A stretch of DNA of 64,000 bases from assembly GCA_023703575.1 (NCBI GenBank), contig CP097969.1:1-64000 (forward strand), in the 5' to 3' direction. Origin of the DNA: SAR86 cluster bacterium. GTDB taxonomy: Bacteria; Pseudomonadota; Gammaproteobacteria; Magnimaribacterales; Magnimaribacteraceae. Position numbers and translations under genes: made by a program. The notes beneath the pieces were generated by a model that had not been told where the DNA came from, searched no databases, and saw only the letters and a program-made list of their open reading frames with translations. Positions 21,783 through 30,208 of the stretch are shown here, in pieces; positions within the stretch are counted from its first letter, which is position 1; every line of letters starts with the position of its first letter.

Positions 21783-22760
21783 ATGGAACGAATTAAAACA
21801 CTTTCGCTTTGGTCGGGTATTCTCGGCTTTGTAGTCGTTGCGCTTGGTGCTTGGACTAGGCTTGCTGATGCTGGATTAGGATGTCCTGACTGGCCCGGTT
21901 GTTACGGTTTTGTAACAATCCCTGTCAGTCCTGAAGAGATTGACATTGCTAATGCCAAATTTCCAGACACTCCCTATGAGGTAGCTAAAGCCATTCCCGA
22001 GGTAGTCCATAGATATTTTGCAGCAGCACTGGGTTTCATGATTCTTTGTATTGCATTTCTAGCTTTTCGCTATAAAGATTTACCTTCGGATGTAAGAAAG
22101 CTAAGTTTCTTCTTAATCGCTTGGGTGATTATGCAAGGAACTTTTGGTTATTGGACAGTTAGCCTGAAGTTATGGCCACAAGTTGTAACGACACATCTTA
22201 TGTCAGGCTTCTTAACTACTGGACTTTTATGGTTGCTGTATTTCAAAACAAAGGATCGTTTACAAAACAGAGCAACATGGGATTTTAGTGCAACAACAAA
22301 GAAATTATTTAATGTCTCTATCGTATTAGTGGCAATTCAGATATTTTTAGGAGCCTGGACAAGCACAAATTATGCTTCTTATTCGTGCGTAGACTTCCCT
22401 TTATGTCAAGGACAGGTTCTGCCTGAATCAAATTTCAAAGAAGGATTTAATTTTTTTCAAAGCATTGGTCCAAATTATCTTGGAGGACAATTAGATCATG
22501 AGTCTAGGGTGGCCATTCATATTACGCATAGATTTGGAGCAGTTATAGTCACTGCTTTCCTCTTATTCTTGAGTTATCACCTATACGTAAGAAGGTTTGC
22601 TCTTCTTTCAGTTGGACTTATAAGCTTTTTGACTTTGCAAGTACTGCTTGGAATCTCAAATGTTATTTTTGCGTTGCCACTATTAATAGCTGTAGGTCAT
22701 AACCTAGGTGGGTTATTATTGATAACTTATCTGGGAGTCCTACGACTTAGAGAAACATAA
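21783..22760 (+). CDS. ctaA: Haem A synthase CtaA (COX15 family)
   Basis: CtaA oxidises the C8 methyl of haem O to make haem A. The polytopic protein has the family opening AWTRLADAGLGCPDWPGCYG (with a Cys pair), PEVVHRYFAA and, in the second half, AIHITHRFGAVIV, which supply haem-ligand His residues. The 325-residue length is normal. It starts 3 bases after the SCO-like gene and is followed by ctaB after 3 bases, so haem O and haem A synthesis are co-expressed. Confidence 0.95.
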   Translation: MERIKTLSLWSGILGFVVVALGAWTRLADAGLGCPDWPGCYGFVTIPVSPEEIDIANAKFPDTPYEVAKAIPEVVHRYFAAALGFMILCIAFLAFRYKDLPSDVRKLSFFLIAWVIMQGTFGYWTVSLKLWPQVVTTHLMSGFLTTGLLWLLYFKTKDRLQNRATWDFSATTKKLFNVSIVLVAIQIFLGAWTSTNYASYSCVDFPLCQGQVLPESNFKEGFNFFQSIGPNYLGGQLDHESRVAIHITHRFGAVIVTAFLLFLSYHLYVRRFALLSVGLISFLTLQVLLGISNVIFALPLLIAVGHNLGGLLLITYLGVLRLRET

Positions 22761-22763
22761 TTT

Positions 22764-23639
22764 ATGACGGGAGTTTTATCAAATTGGAGAGGATACCTAG
22801 AGCTTACTAAGCCAGGTGTACAAGCGCTTTTGTTCGTATCTTGTGCAAGTGGGATGCTCATAGGTTCCGATTTTAGACCTCCAATAGAAGTATTCTTTTT
22901 CGGATTGATCGGAATAAGCTTCTTGGCAGCATCCTCCGCTGTAATAAATCATTTTTTTGACAAGCAAATAGACTCAAAGATGATGAGAACCTCAGAGAGG
23001 CCTTTAGTCATGGGTGATATTACAGATAAGGCAGCCATAAGCTTTTCTGTCATTTTATATGTGGTTGGTGCATTCATGCTTTTGTATTTCACCAACTTCC
23101 TGACATGGATCTTAACAACTCTGACCTTTATATTTTATGGGTTTATTTATACAAAATATCTCAAATTTATGACAAGCCAAAATATTGTCATAGGAGGTCT
23201 TGCAGGGGCGATGCCGCCATTGCTTGGATGGACTGCAATTTCCAATACGATAGAACCAAACGCTTTATTGCTTGTTCTCATTATAATGGTTTGGACTCCT
23301 CCTCATTTTTGGGCTTTGGCTGTTTATAGAGTTGATGATTATGCTGATGCGGAGGTTCCTATGTTGCCTGTACAAAAAGGAGTTCCTTTCACAAAACAAC
23401 ATATACTTCTTTATACCGTACTTCTTATCGTCGCCACTATGCTTCCATATACTGTTCAGATGTTTGGTGAAATTTATTTGATTTCAGCACTTCTACTGGG
23501 ATTAATTTTTTTAGTTTATTCTTTAAGGCTATACAGAGACGATACTAATGCTCTTGCCATGCCTACCTTTGCTTATTCCATATTTTATTTAGCTGCTTTA
23601 TTCGCAGCGATGCTAATAGATCACTTTATCTACCTATGA
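22764..23639 (+). CDS. ctaB: Protohaem IX farnesyltransferase (haem O synthase)
   Basis: This UbiA-family membrane prenyltransferase adds farnesyl to haem B. The first Asp-rich region reads NHFFDKQIDSKMMRTSERP (about residues 67-85), keeping the catalytic acids and the MxRTxxRP tail. The conserved WTPPHFWALAVYR and VPMLPV stretches follow. The 291-residue length is typical. Its stop overlaps the sco start by 4 bases (ATGA type). Confidence 0.95.
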   Translation: MTGVLSNWRGYLELTKPGVQALLFVSCASGMLIGSDFRPPIEVFFFGLIGISFLAASSAVINHFFDKQIDSKMMRTSERPLVMGDITDKAAISFSVILYVVGAFMLLYFTNFLTWILTTLTFIFYGFIYTKYLKFMTSQNIVIGGLAGAMPPLLGWTAISNTIEPNALLLVLIIMVWTPPHFWALAVYRVDDYADAEVPMLPVQKGVPFTKQHILLYTVLLIVATMLPYTVQMFGEIYLISALLLGLIFLVYSLRLYRDDTNALAMPTFAYSIFYLAALFAAMLIDHFIYL

Positions 23640-24262
23640 GTAGAGGAATATTTATAACCGTTGCAAGCTGTCTTGGATTGATAGCATTAATATTGGCCTT
23701 ATTCTTGTCTAGATTTTATACACCAAGAGAGCTGACTCAGGACGAATACAAAATGCTGGGGGCATATTTTATAGATCCACCAAGACAACTTGCAGAATTT
23801 CAGTTAGTCGATGATGAGGGCGCAACTTTTCTGCCTGAACAATTTAAGAATAAATGGAATATTCTATTTTTTGGTTTTACTTATTGTCCTGATATTTGTC
23901 CTTTAACTATGAAACAAATGTCTGATGTGAAAGAATCATTAGGTGATAATGCGGAGAAAATAAGAATCTTTCTTGTCTCGGTTGATCCAGATAGGGATAA
24001 ACCTGAGAACTTAAGAGTTTATCTTGATAATTTTGATAATGACTTTATTGGCCTTACTGGCGAAATTGATCAGATTTATAGGTTTTCAACTCAAGTAAAT
24101 GCCCCTTTCTTTCCAGTAGTTAATAATCCTGAGCCTAACTACACAGTAGACCATTCAGGAAGCTTAGTCTTGATAAGTCCTGATGCTAAATATGCCGGTT
24201 TTTTTAGAGCTCCGCATGACACAGACAAGATAATAAAAGCTCTTGCTTCTGTCCTGAATTAA
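23636..24262 (+). CDS. SCO1/SenC copper chaperone for cytochrome oxidase
   Basis: SCO proteins deliver or reduce copper for the CuA site of subunit II. One N-terminal membrane anchor is followed by the thioredoxin-like domain with FFGFTYCPDICPLTMKQM (CxxxC at about residues 84-88) and the distal ligand His in NYTVDHSGSLVLI. The 208-residue length is usual. It is the last gene of the oxidase locus, overlaps ctaB by 4 bases, and differs from the more degenerate SCO-like protein upstream in keeping the full Cys-Cys-His set. Confidence 0.94.
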   Translation: MSRGIFITVASCLGLIALILALFLSRFYTPRELTQDEYKMLGAYFIDPPRQLAEFQLVDDEGATFLPEQFKNKWNILFFGFTYCPDICPLTMKQMSDVKESLGDNAEKIRIFLVSVDPDRDKPENLRVYLDNFDNDFIGLTGEIDQIYRFSTQVNAPFFPVVNNPEPNYTVDHSGSLVLISPDAKYAGFFRAPHDTDKIIKALASVLN

Positions 24263-24283
24263 ATTTATATTTCGAAATCTAAT

Positions 24284-24562
24284 ATGAACTTGAAGCAAAA
24301 ACTTGCACTTATCCTTGGATTATTTTTTGTAATCAGCTTATCAGCTGATCCAATTATCCATTCCTTCGTTGAAGATGAACATCATCATGAAGTTCATGAG
24401 TCCTCTGACTGCCAAGTTTGCGAGACAGAATCTTTCAAAGCATATGCTCTTAAGGTTATTGAAGAGTATGCTTTAATTACAAATATTTCTATCAACTCAG
24501 AAAAAGATCATGTTTCTCCTTTTTCTGCAGATTTTAGTGCGAGGGCACCACCAAACTCTTAA
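24284..24562 (+). CDS. Small secreted His/Cys protein upstream of the TonB receptor
   Basis: I do not recognise a named function. The 92 residues begin with a signal peptide (about 1-20, ending SLSA), then a His-rich stretch DEHHHEVHESSDCQVCETE with a CxxC pair (residues 43 and 46), and end ARAPPNS. The CxxC with an RAPP or RGPP tail recalls small DUF2946-like proteins found beside metal-related TonB receptors. It lies 43 bases before the receptor and 21 after sco. A periplasmic metal-binding accessory is a reasonable inference. Confidence 0.65.
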   Translation: MNLKQKLALILGLFFVISLSADPIIHSFVEDEHHHEVHESSDCQVCETESFKAYALKVIEEYALITNISINSEKDHVSPFSADFSARAPPNS

Positions 24563-24605
24563 GTTTATTTAAAAAATATTTTTTAATTTAAATTTAGGAG
24601 AAAAC

Positions 24606-26855
24606 ATGAAAGTTTCCTTTTATATGCTCATGGCGATGAGCTTAATAGTAACGCAAATAAATGCCGATGAACCGACACCTCTTGATACAGAGAAAGTAGA
24701 CGAAGTCGTAGTTACTTCTTCAATACTTAATACAAGCAGGATATTAAATCCTCTATATGTTATCGATGGCGATGAAATAAAAGATGACGCAACTACTTCA
24801 CTAGGTGAAGCAGTTGATAGTTACTTAGGTGTTTCAATTGCCGATTATGGTGCCGCAGTTGGTCAGCCTATCATAAGAGGTATGTCTGGACCTCGAGTGA
24901 AAATTCTAAAAAATGGAATGGTAAATAGAGATGTCTCAGGACTTGGTGTAGATCACTTAAATGATGTTGATTTACATGACATCGAACAAATTGAAATCAT
25001 CAAAGGACCATCCTCTTTACTTTATGCCAATGGAACCATTGGTGGAATTATCAATGTTGTAAACAATACCATTGCTAGGGAGGATTTTGATGGTCAAGAA
25101 GTTAATGCAGGATTGGAAACTCAATCCGCAAACGATGGTGATATTCAAGAGTTCAATTACAAAAATCTTCTAGGCGGATGGCTTAATTTTAGTCTGGGCT
25201 ATAAAAATACCGAATTAGGCAATTTTGATATACCTGATGGGGCTGTAGTTCACGAAGAAGAAGATCATGGTGATGATGATCACGATGAGCATGAAGAAGA
25301 AGCTCTTTCTTATGTTGAAAACTCTGATTTTGCTTCTGAAGCAAAGCAATTCGGTGTTTCAAGAACAGGAGAATGGGGATATTTCGGAATGAGTTATGAA
25401 AATTTAGAGAGCTTATATGGAATACCTTTTCACGGAGACGAGCACGGAGACGAGCACGGAGATGAGCACGGAGACGATGATCACGATGATGAGCACGGAG
25501 ACGATGATGATGAGCACGGAGATGAGCACGAAGGAGAGAGAATTTTCTCTACTACTGACCAAACGAGCTATAACTTAGCCGGCTTATACAATATTAATGG
25601 AGGTTTAATTAATTCTATAAGCTATAACTGGAGAGACACAGAGTACTCATTAACAGAAGCTCATGCAGAAGAAGAAGGTCATGATGATCATGAAGAAGAA
25701 GAGCATGAAGAACATGCACCAACTGTCTTTACAAATGATGCAACTGAATACGGCGCTATCTTTGATCTATCTTCAGACTCATTTACTCAAAAAGTAGCAT
25801 TAAATTTCGTTGATGAAGATTCCGCAATTGTTGGTGAAGAAGCTTTTATGAACCCTGCTAATAGTGAAGAGTTCACTATTGGTTATTTTGTCAGTACAGA
25901 CTTTGACCTATTTTATCTTGATGCAGGTTTTAGACTTGACCAAATAGAGAGGACTGGAAGTGTCACCGATGAAGATCATGGAGATATCGACTACTATAAG
26001 GTAGATGATGACACTAATAGTTTCGCTCTTACTCTCGGCAGAGATATAAGTGACAGTCTGGATATAAGCGTAGGTTTTGCTAGCGTTGAAAGATTGCCTT
26101 CAGTAATTGAGCTTTTCATGAATGGTCCACATATGGCAACTGGAAGACTTGAAACTGGTAATCCAAACCTTCAAAGCGAAACATCTGATAATATTGATAT
26201 AACATTAAACTTTGATAATGGTAATTTTTACGCATCAGCAAGTTACTACATAAATGACGTAGATAATTACATAACACTGCAAGACGAGCTCGATGATCAT
26301 GACGAACACGGAGATGACGACCATGGCGATGATGATCATGACGAACACGGAGATGACGACCATGGCGATGATGATCATGCAGCACATGCTAATTTGATTC
26401 ACGCTAATTACATTCAAGAAGACGCAGAATTCAAAGGTTATGAATTTGAGATCGGAACAACTGTGAGCTTAGGATCCGGTGATTTAACATTCTCTTTTGG
26501 AAGAGATGATGTCACTGCTGAATTTTCTGATGGACATAATGTACCTAGAATAAATCCCGCAAGAAATATCTATTCTTTGACTTATGTTGAAAACGATTGG
26601 GTTTTCAAAATGAGCTTGAAAGATGTTGATGAGCAAGACGAAATAGGTGAGGGAGAGACTGTTACTGAATCCTATCAATTGCTAAATGCCAGATTAACAA
26701 AAACCTATGATCTACCTGGTTCAGCTGAATTAAAAGTTTCTATCTTTGGTAGCAATTTGCAGGATGAGGTTGCAAGAAATCATTCATCATTTGTTAAGAA
26801 TGCAGTGCCTCTAGCTGGTAGAAATTATGGTGCTAAATTTAACTACAAATTTTAG
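24606..26855 (+). CDS. TonB-dependent receptor, ZnuD-like, with His/Asp-rich segments
   Basis: The protein has a signal peptide (to about residue 20, NADE), a TonB-box-like VDEVVVTSS, a plug domain (IIRGMSGPRVKILKNG; IEIIKGPSSLLYANGTIGG) and a 22-strand-type barrel ending in NYKF. Plug wording resembles the zinc receptor ZnuD. Four His/Asp/Glu-rich segments lie at about residues 215-235, 275-311, 351-372 and 560-596, probably extracellular loops that bind metal. A strong TAGGAGA site precedes the ATG and a strong terminator follows. Zinc or copper are the likely substrates; the sequence does not decide between them. Confidence 0.87.
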   Translation: MKVSFYMLMAMSLIVTQINADEPTPLDTEKVDEVVVTSSILNTSRILNPLYVIDGDEIKDDATTSLGEAVDSYLGVSIADYGAAVGQPIIRGMSGPRVKILKNGMVNRDVSGLGVDHLNDVDLHDIEQIEIIKGPSSLLYANGTIGGIINVVNNTIAREDFDGQEVNAGLETQSANDGDIQEFNYKNLLGGWLNFSLGYKNTELGNFDIPDGAVVHEEEDHGDDDHDEHEEEALSYVENSDFASEAKQFGVSRTGEWGYFGMSYENLESLYGIPFHGDEHGDEHGDEHGDDDHDDEHGDDDDEHGDEHEGERIFSTTDQTSYNLAGLYNINGGLINSISYNWRDTEYSLTEAHAEEEGHDDHEEEEHEEHAPTVFTNDATEYGAIFDLSSDSFTQKVALNFVDEDSAIVGEEAFMNPANSEEFTIGYFVSTDFDLFYLDAGFRLDQIERTGSVTDEDHGDIDYYKVDDDTNSFALTLGRDISDSLDISVGFASVERLPSVIELFMNGPHMATGRLETGNPNLQSETSDNIDITLNFDNGNFYASASYYINDVDNYITLQDELDDHDEHGDDDHGDDDHDEHGDDDHGDDDHAAHANLIHANYIQEDAEFKGYEFEIGTTVSLGSGDLTFSFGRDDVTAEFSDGHNVPRINPARNIYSLTYVENDWVFKMSLKDVDEQDEIGEGETVTESYQLLNARLTKTYDLPGSAELKVSIFGSNLQDEVARNHSSFVKNAVPLAGRNYGAKFNYKF
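25431..25540 (+). repeat. Degenerate CACGGAGACGAG-type repeats in the TonB receptor gene
   Basis: Imperfect 12-base units (CACGGAGACGAG and variants with GAT for GAC) run through this stretch and encode HGDE/HGDD repeats. All units are multiples of three, so copy change would lengthen or shorten the loop without a frameshift. Confidence 0.75.
26292..26379 (+). repeat. 39-base perfect tandem repeat in the TonB receptor gene
   Basis: Two identical 39-base units occupy 26292-26330 and 26331-26369, and 10 bases of a third follow. Each encodes 13 residues rich in Asp and His (DDHDEHGDDDHGD). The identity at nucleotide level points to a recent duplication. Confidence 0.9.
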
Positions 26856-26904
26856 TTAGAAGAGCTTTTACAAGGCTAGCTTTTTGTACTAGAGGCATTA
26901 CAGT

Positions 26905-26940
26905 AAAAAGGGTCAAGATACGAATCTTGACCCTTTTTTT
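26905..26940 (+). terminator. Rho-independent terminator after the TonB receptor
   Basis: A perfect 15-base-pair stem (26905-26919 with 26924-26938) closes a 4-base loop ACGA and is followed by more T residues. The upper part of the stem contains GGGTCAAGAT/ATCTTGACCC. Its A-rich left arm may also let it work in the minus direction. Confidence 0.92.
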
Positions 26941-26956
26941 AAAAAAATAATATAAT
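26927..26956 (+). promoter_or_regulatory. Candidate sigma70 promoter for the cupin gene, -35 inside the terminator
   Basis: TTGACC (26927-26932) and TATAAT (26951-26956) have an 18-base spacer. The -35 hexamer is part of the right arm of the preceding terminator hairpin. The predicted start lies about 20 bases before the ATG at 26986, and TAGGAGA (26974-26980) gives a good ribosome site. Confidence 0.55.
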
Positions 26957-26985
26957 GATTTAAAGGAATATTTTAGGAGAATACT

Positions 26986-27441
26986 ATGGAAAATTTAATT
27001 CAATTCAATGAGTCTGAAATAGACTGGAAACCTGCACCCGGACCAGATGGAGAACCCTTGGATCATGTGTCGCTGTCCTTTTTGAATGTAGATGAGAACG
27101 CCAAAATAGTTGATCTCTTATTTAAATTCTCTGCTAATGAAAAAATACAAATGCATAGACATTGTTCTAACTACAGTACTTTTACGGTTCAAGGCGAGTT
27201 AAAAACCTACTATCCTGACGGAAGCTTGAAAAGTGTTCGTCCTGCAGGAGTATTTAAGGCAGGCACTCCTGGAGAACCTCACACCGAAGGTGGCGGAGAT
27301 GAAGATGTGATTGTTTATTTCAGTCTACGTCCTTATACAACTACCGATCCAATATATGAACTTTTGGACGAAAATATGGAAGTTGTTCAGATGATGAATT
27401 TCGAGGCTTTGCAAGAACTAAATGAGGAATACTCAGCTTAA
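26986..27441 (+). CDS. Cupin-domain protein (ChrR / dihydroxyacetophenone-dioxygenase-like fold)
   Basis: The 151-residue protein is a single cupin barrel: metal-ligand-like MHRHCSNYSTFTVQGE (HxH with a following acidic residue) and the second motif GEPHTEGGGDEDVIVYFSL with a late His. Such cupins are dioxygenases or metal-dependent sensors; the substrate is unknown here. It stands alone on the plus strand, facing the DoxX gene 17 bases away, with its own promoter and an unusually good ribosome site. Confidence 0.75.
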   Translation: MENLIQFNESEIDWKPAPGPDGEPLDHVSLSFLNVDENAKIVDLLFKFSANEKIQMHRHCSNYSTFTVQGELKTYYPDGSLKSVRPAGVFKAGTPGEPHTEGGGDEDVIVYFSLRPYTTTDPIYELLDENMEVVQMMNFEALQELNEEYSA

Positions 27442-27458
27442 GCTACAATCTTAAAATT

Positions 27459-27902
27459 TTAGTTATTGCCCTTGATAGCGTAGAAAGTTCCTAATAGCAA
27501 AAGAAACAATTGCTCGCTGGCAAAGAGAACAGATCCTCTCTCTCCGAAGAATATTCCCCAATCCGAGTGGGCAATTAACAAAGCGAATATCATTATCACC
27601 CCTATTGCTCCACCAGATACTCTAGTTACTAGGTGGCCAAGCTGGACCATTGGTTTCGCCAAAATCCCGCCTACTATTATTCCCAATCCAGCCAATATTT
27701 CCCCCCATGCAACTAGGTAAGCAGCTGCCTCTGCCAGAGGAACTCCCTTAGAGTCTAGATAACCTATAAAACCATCAGAAATAGGTAATTTTCCATATCC
27801 ATGTAAAAAGAAAGCTATGCCAAGGCCTAGCCTTAAAAGCCAATCAGCAATGCCACTTAAAGGCGCTGCGATTCCGTCAAAAAAGTTATTTATTTTTTCC
27901 AT
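27459..27902 (-). CDS. DoxX family membrane protein
   Basis: 147 residues with four hydrophobic helices and the DoxX opening LLRLGLGIAFFLHGYGKL. Family members are small inner-membrane proteins linked to redox or thiol stress, mostly without a defined reaction. It is the last gene of a three-gene minus-strand run (ABM, saccharopine-dehydrogenase-like, DoxX), 28 bases after its neighbour. Confidence 0.82.
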   Translation of the reverse strand: MEKINNFFDGIAAPLSGIADWLLRLGLGIAFFLHGYGKLPISDGFIGYLDSKGVPLAEAAAYLVAWGEILAGLGIIVGGILAKPMVQLGHLVTRVSGGAIGVIMIFALLIAHSDWGIFFGERGSVLFASEQLFLLLLGTFYAIKGNN

Positions 27903-27930
27903 TTGTTTACTTTACATTCTATAAATTTAA

Positions 27931-29130
27931 TTACCAACTTCTAAATATATTTACCATTTCTGGTCCATTTGTATTTATATCTTCATCGAGATCCAGAGCA
28001 TCACTCATACCATTTAGTTCTTTAAAAAAATCATAAGGATTTATGGCTCCCTCAGGAGCAAAAACTCCTTTTTTTTGAATCTTTTCATCTATTAAAAGCT
28101 TTAAGCCACAAGCCAGGGGGATACCCGTAGCTTCACCCATACTTATCAGGCCGGAGGATTTGAATGTTGCCGTGCATGCTGCCTCTTGACCGTCTTTCTT
28201 TCCTGAGGCTACCGCATACAGAGGAGGAGGATCTTCAGAATTTGCGCCACTTAGATCAATCCCATTTTCCGTTCCCGCCTCCTCAAGTTCTTTCCTTTTA
28301 TCTGAAGATAGATTCTGGACGATACTTGCAGCTTTTTCTACAGAGATAATTTTCCAATCCACAAGTTTCATAATCCATTTGAGTAAACTGAAGCCACTAC
28401 CATGAGCTAAATTAATGCTATTTTTGATCGAGTCAAAGTGATGAGGAAAAGTAATTGCTTCTGGATGCCCAAAAATACGAGGTTTAAATTTATTAAAACC
28501 AGGTAAATCGACTTCAATCTCTTTCAATGGCTTGACCATCTTTGCCTCACCCTTATCTTGTATTCTGACCTTTCCAGTCATTTGCTGAACGGCATGAATC
28601 ATGGCGGCATTCAGTCCAGATTGGGATGATTCTTCCTCTGGCGCAGCACCATCCATAGTCCAGCCCGTATAAAGTGTCTCAGTTTCATCTAATTCTTGTA
28701 TCGCAGCAGCTCCAAGCATATTTGTAAGACCTGGACTAGCACCCATTCCAAGAATCGCTGTTATTGAGTTTCTTTCTGCCTTTTCGTGTAACGCAAGCAT
28801 TTCTAAGGTCGGCTCCCAGTCGTCATTTATATCAAGATAGTGGCAGGATTTATCAATAGCAGCTTCTAAAATCGGAGGTCCATATTTATAAAAGGGGCCT
28901 ACGGTATTTATAACCACATCTACTTTTTCCATTTGCGCTTTAAGTGCATTTGTATCCGTTACATCCAAACCAATACCTGAGACCTTTTCATTCATAGATG
29001 TTGCAAATGCTATTGCAGCATCGGCATTAATATCGGCAACAATTACCTCATTAACATTATCAAAATCCATAAGGGTTGCGACGGCAAATCTACCCATTCC
29101 GCCACTACCACCCAAAGCCAAGACTTTCAT
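27931..29130 (-). CDS. Saccharopine dehydrogenase-like NAD(P)-binding protein
   Basis: The N-terminal Rossmann fold starts MKVLALGGSGGMGRFAVATL, and the mid-part shows VDVVINTVGPFYKYG and SPGLTNMLGAAA, typical of the Sacchrp_dh_NADP family. The 399 residues are an ordinary length. Many relatives have no known substrate, and lysine metabolism should not be assumed. It follows the ABM gene by 9 bases and precedes DoxX. Confidence 0.82.
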   Translation of the reverse strand: MKVLALGGSGGMGRFAVATLMDFDNVNEVIVADINADAAIAFATSMNEKVSGIGLDVTDTNALKAQMEKVDVVINTVGPFYKYGPPILEAAIDKSCHYLDINDDWEPTLEMLALHEKAERNSITAILGMGASPGLTNMLGAAAIQELDETETLYTGWTMDGAAPEEESSQSGLNAAMIHAVQQMTGKVRIQDKGEAKMVKPLKEIEVDLPGFNKFKPRIFGHPEAITFPHHFDSIKNSINLAHGSGFSLLKWIMKLVDWKIISVEKAASIVQNLSSDKRKELEEAGTENGIDLSGANSEDPPPLYAVASGKKDGQEAACTATFKSSGLISMGEATGIPLACGLKLLIDEKIQKKGVFAPEGAINPYDFFKELNGMSDALDLDEDINTNGPEMVNIFRSW

Positions 29131-29139
29131 AGACAGGCT

Positions 29140-29433
29140 TTAGGTTGGAATAATGTCAAATATTCTAATTGAAGGAGCATCTTCACATAACGAAGCAACA
29201 GCATCTAGAGTTCCGTCTTCGGTTCTGAATTGTAGATATTTCTCATAATGTTGCTTAGAATCCCAGACTTCTGTAAAGATCCAATTTTTAGGATTTTCTG
29301 TATTGTAAGTTAAATCAATTCCCTGACATCCATCAAAGGCCCTCGTGACCTCAAATGCCTTTTTACATATCCCAGTAAATTTTTCTATTTCTCCATCTTT
29401 TAGAGTCCCTTCCAATATCACACTTACTGTCAT
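29140..29433 (-). CDS. Antibiotic biosynthesis monooxygenase (ABM) domain protein
   Basis: A 97-residue single ABM/dimeric alpha-beta barrel domain: VSVILEGTLKDGEIEKF, the GCQGIDLTYN strand and FTEVWDSKQHYEKYLQFR, the usual EvW.s.e....H pattern. Such proteins are cofactor-free monooxygenases or quinone and haem handlers; the substrate is unknown. It is the first gene of the run ending in DoxX. The 146 bases upstream toward csoR show no further gene. Confidence 0.8.
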   Translation of the reverse strand: MTVSVILEGTLKDGEIEKFTGICKKAFEVTRAFDGCQGIDLTYNTENPKNWIFTEVWDSKQHYEKYLQFRTEDGTLDAVASLCEDAPSIRIFDIIPT

Positions 29434-29579
29434 AGTTACCTCACTCCTTTAAACATCTTAATACATAAATATTAACAGACTAGTGTCTTAAATGCCTGAT
29501 GTCGAGGAAAGGTTAATGCTGCCCGTAATCCCCAATCCATATCCTGAGATACAATATTGTGGCAATTTAAGGGAAGTAA

Positions 29580-29846
29580 TTAAGTTTGCCTTTTTAGTGT
29601 TTTTAATATTTCTTCAACCTTATCATCAAAATCCTTTTCGTCACTTAATGCTTCTCTAACACATTCTTTCATGTGTTTTTTTAATATTCTTCCTTCAACA
29701 CCCGCAATAGCATTTCTAACTGCTTTGATTTGATTGAGTATATCAATGCAATATTTATCGTCATCAATCATGTTGGCAATTCCACGAATTTGCCCCTCAA
29801 TCCTGTTAAGACTAGGAATTTCTTCTTTATGGCATGGATTTTTCAT
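29580..29846 (-). CDS. csoR: Copper-sensing transcriptional repressor, CsoR family
   Basis: CsoR-family repressors release DNA when they bind Cu(I). This 88-residue protein is all helical with NRIEGQIRGI and YCIDILNQI. The Cu(I) ligands are Cys33, His58 and Cys62, with the same spacings (25 and 4) as in the Bacillus and Mycobacterium CsoR; second-shell Tyr32 and Glu78 also align. The frame is open further upstream, but the ATG at 29846 gives the family N-terminus and overlaps the MerT-like stop by 4 bases. It is the last gene of the operon and probably represses it through the palindrome at 31216-31232. Confidence 0.9.
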   Translation of the reverse strand: MKNPCHKEEIPSLNRIEGQIRGIANMIDDDKYCIDILNQIKAVRNAIAGVEGRILKKHMKECVREALSDEKDFDDKVEEILKTLKRQT

Positions 29847-30208
29847 ATGAATACAGGAATTATATAAGTAAATATCGTAGCAAAAACGAACAATACAACT
29901 GAAATGTAATAGACGTATCTTGATCGTTTTCTTGTTTGCATGCATAACCTTCCTAACTCGGGATCTGAGGGACAGGGCATATGATAGGTTTTATAGTTGG
30001 CATAACCGGCTATTATCACCATGACAAGTGCAAAAATAGTTATTTGTGTCTTGTATTGAGACAAGGTAATAAGAAAAGGTAAATACGTAAGTAGTGAAGC
30101 AAAAGAAGCGCCAGCACCTAAAGCAACAAACATTGCAGGTAGGGCGCAACATATCAGCGTTGATGAAGAAGCAAACAGTGATAGAAAGTTTACCGATCTA
30201 TCTTCCAT
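29843..30208 (-). CDS. MerT-like metal transport membrane protein
   Basis: 121 residues with three or four hydrophobic helices. The first carries a vicinal pair LICCALPAMFV (Cys20-Cys21), as in the mercuric transporter MerT, and the cytoplasmic loop has CPSDPELGRLC (Cys79, Cys89), a second Cys pair as in MerT. Neighbours are a MerP-like protein and a CsoR copper sensor, with no merA or merR, so copper is the likelier substrate than mercury. It overlaps both neighbours (1 base with the MerP-like stop, 4 with csoR). Confidence 0.8.
   Translation of the reverse strand: MEDRSVNFLSLFASSSTLICCALPAMFVALGAGASFASLLTYLPFLITLSQYKTQITIFALVMVIIAGYANYKTYHMPCPSDPELGRLCMQTRKRSRYVYYISVVLFVFATIFTYIIPVFI

Noticed and set aside
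26292-26379. CRISPR-like array
   Set aside because: The repeat units are directly adjacent without spacers and encode protein in frame.
26116-26417. Minus-strand frames opposite the His-rich repeat
   Set aside because: They are low-complexity mirrors of the repeat inside the TonB receptor gene.
29847-29945. Longer CsoR start at 29945
   Set aside because: The extra residues lie inside the MerT-like gene and do not resemble the family; ATG at 29846 with an ATGA overlap fits better.
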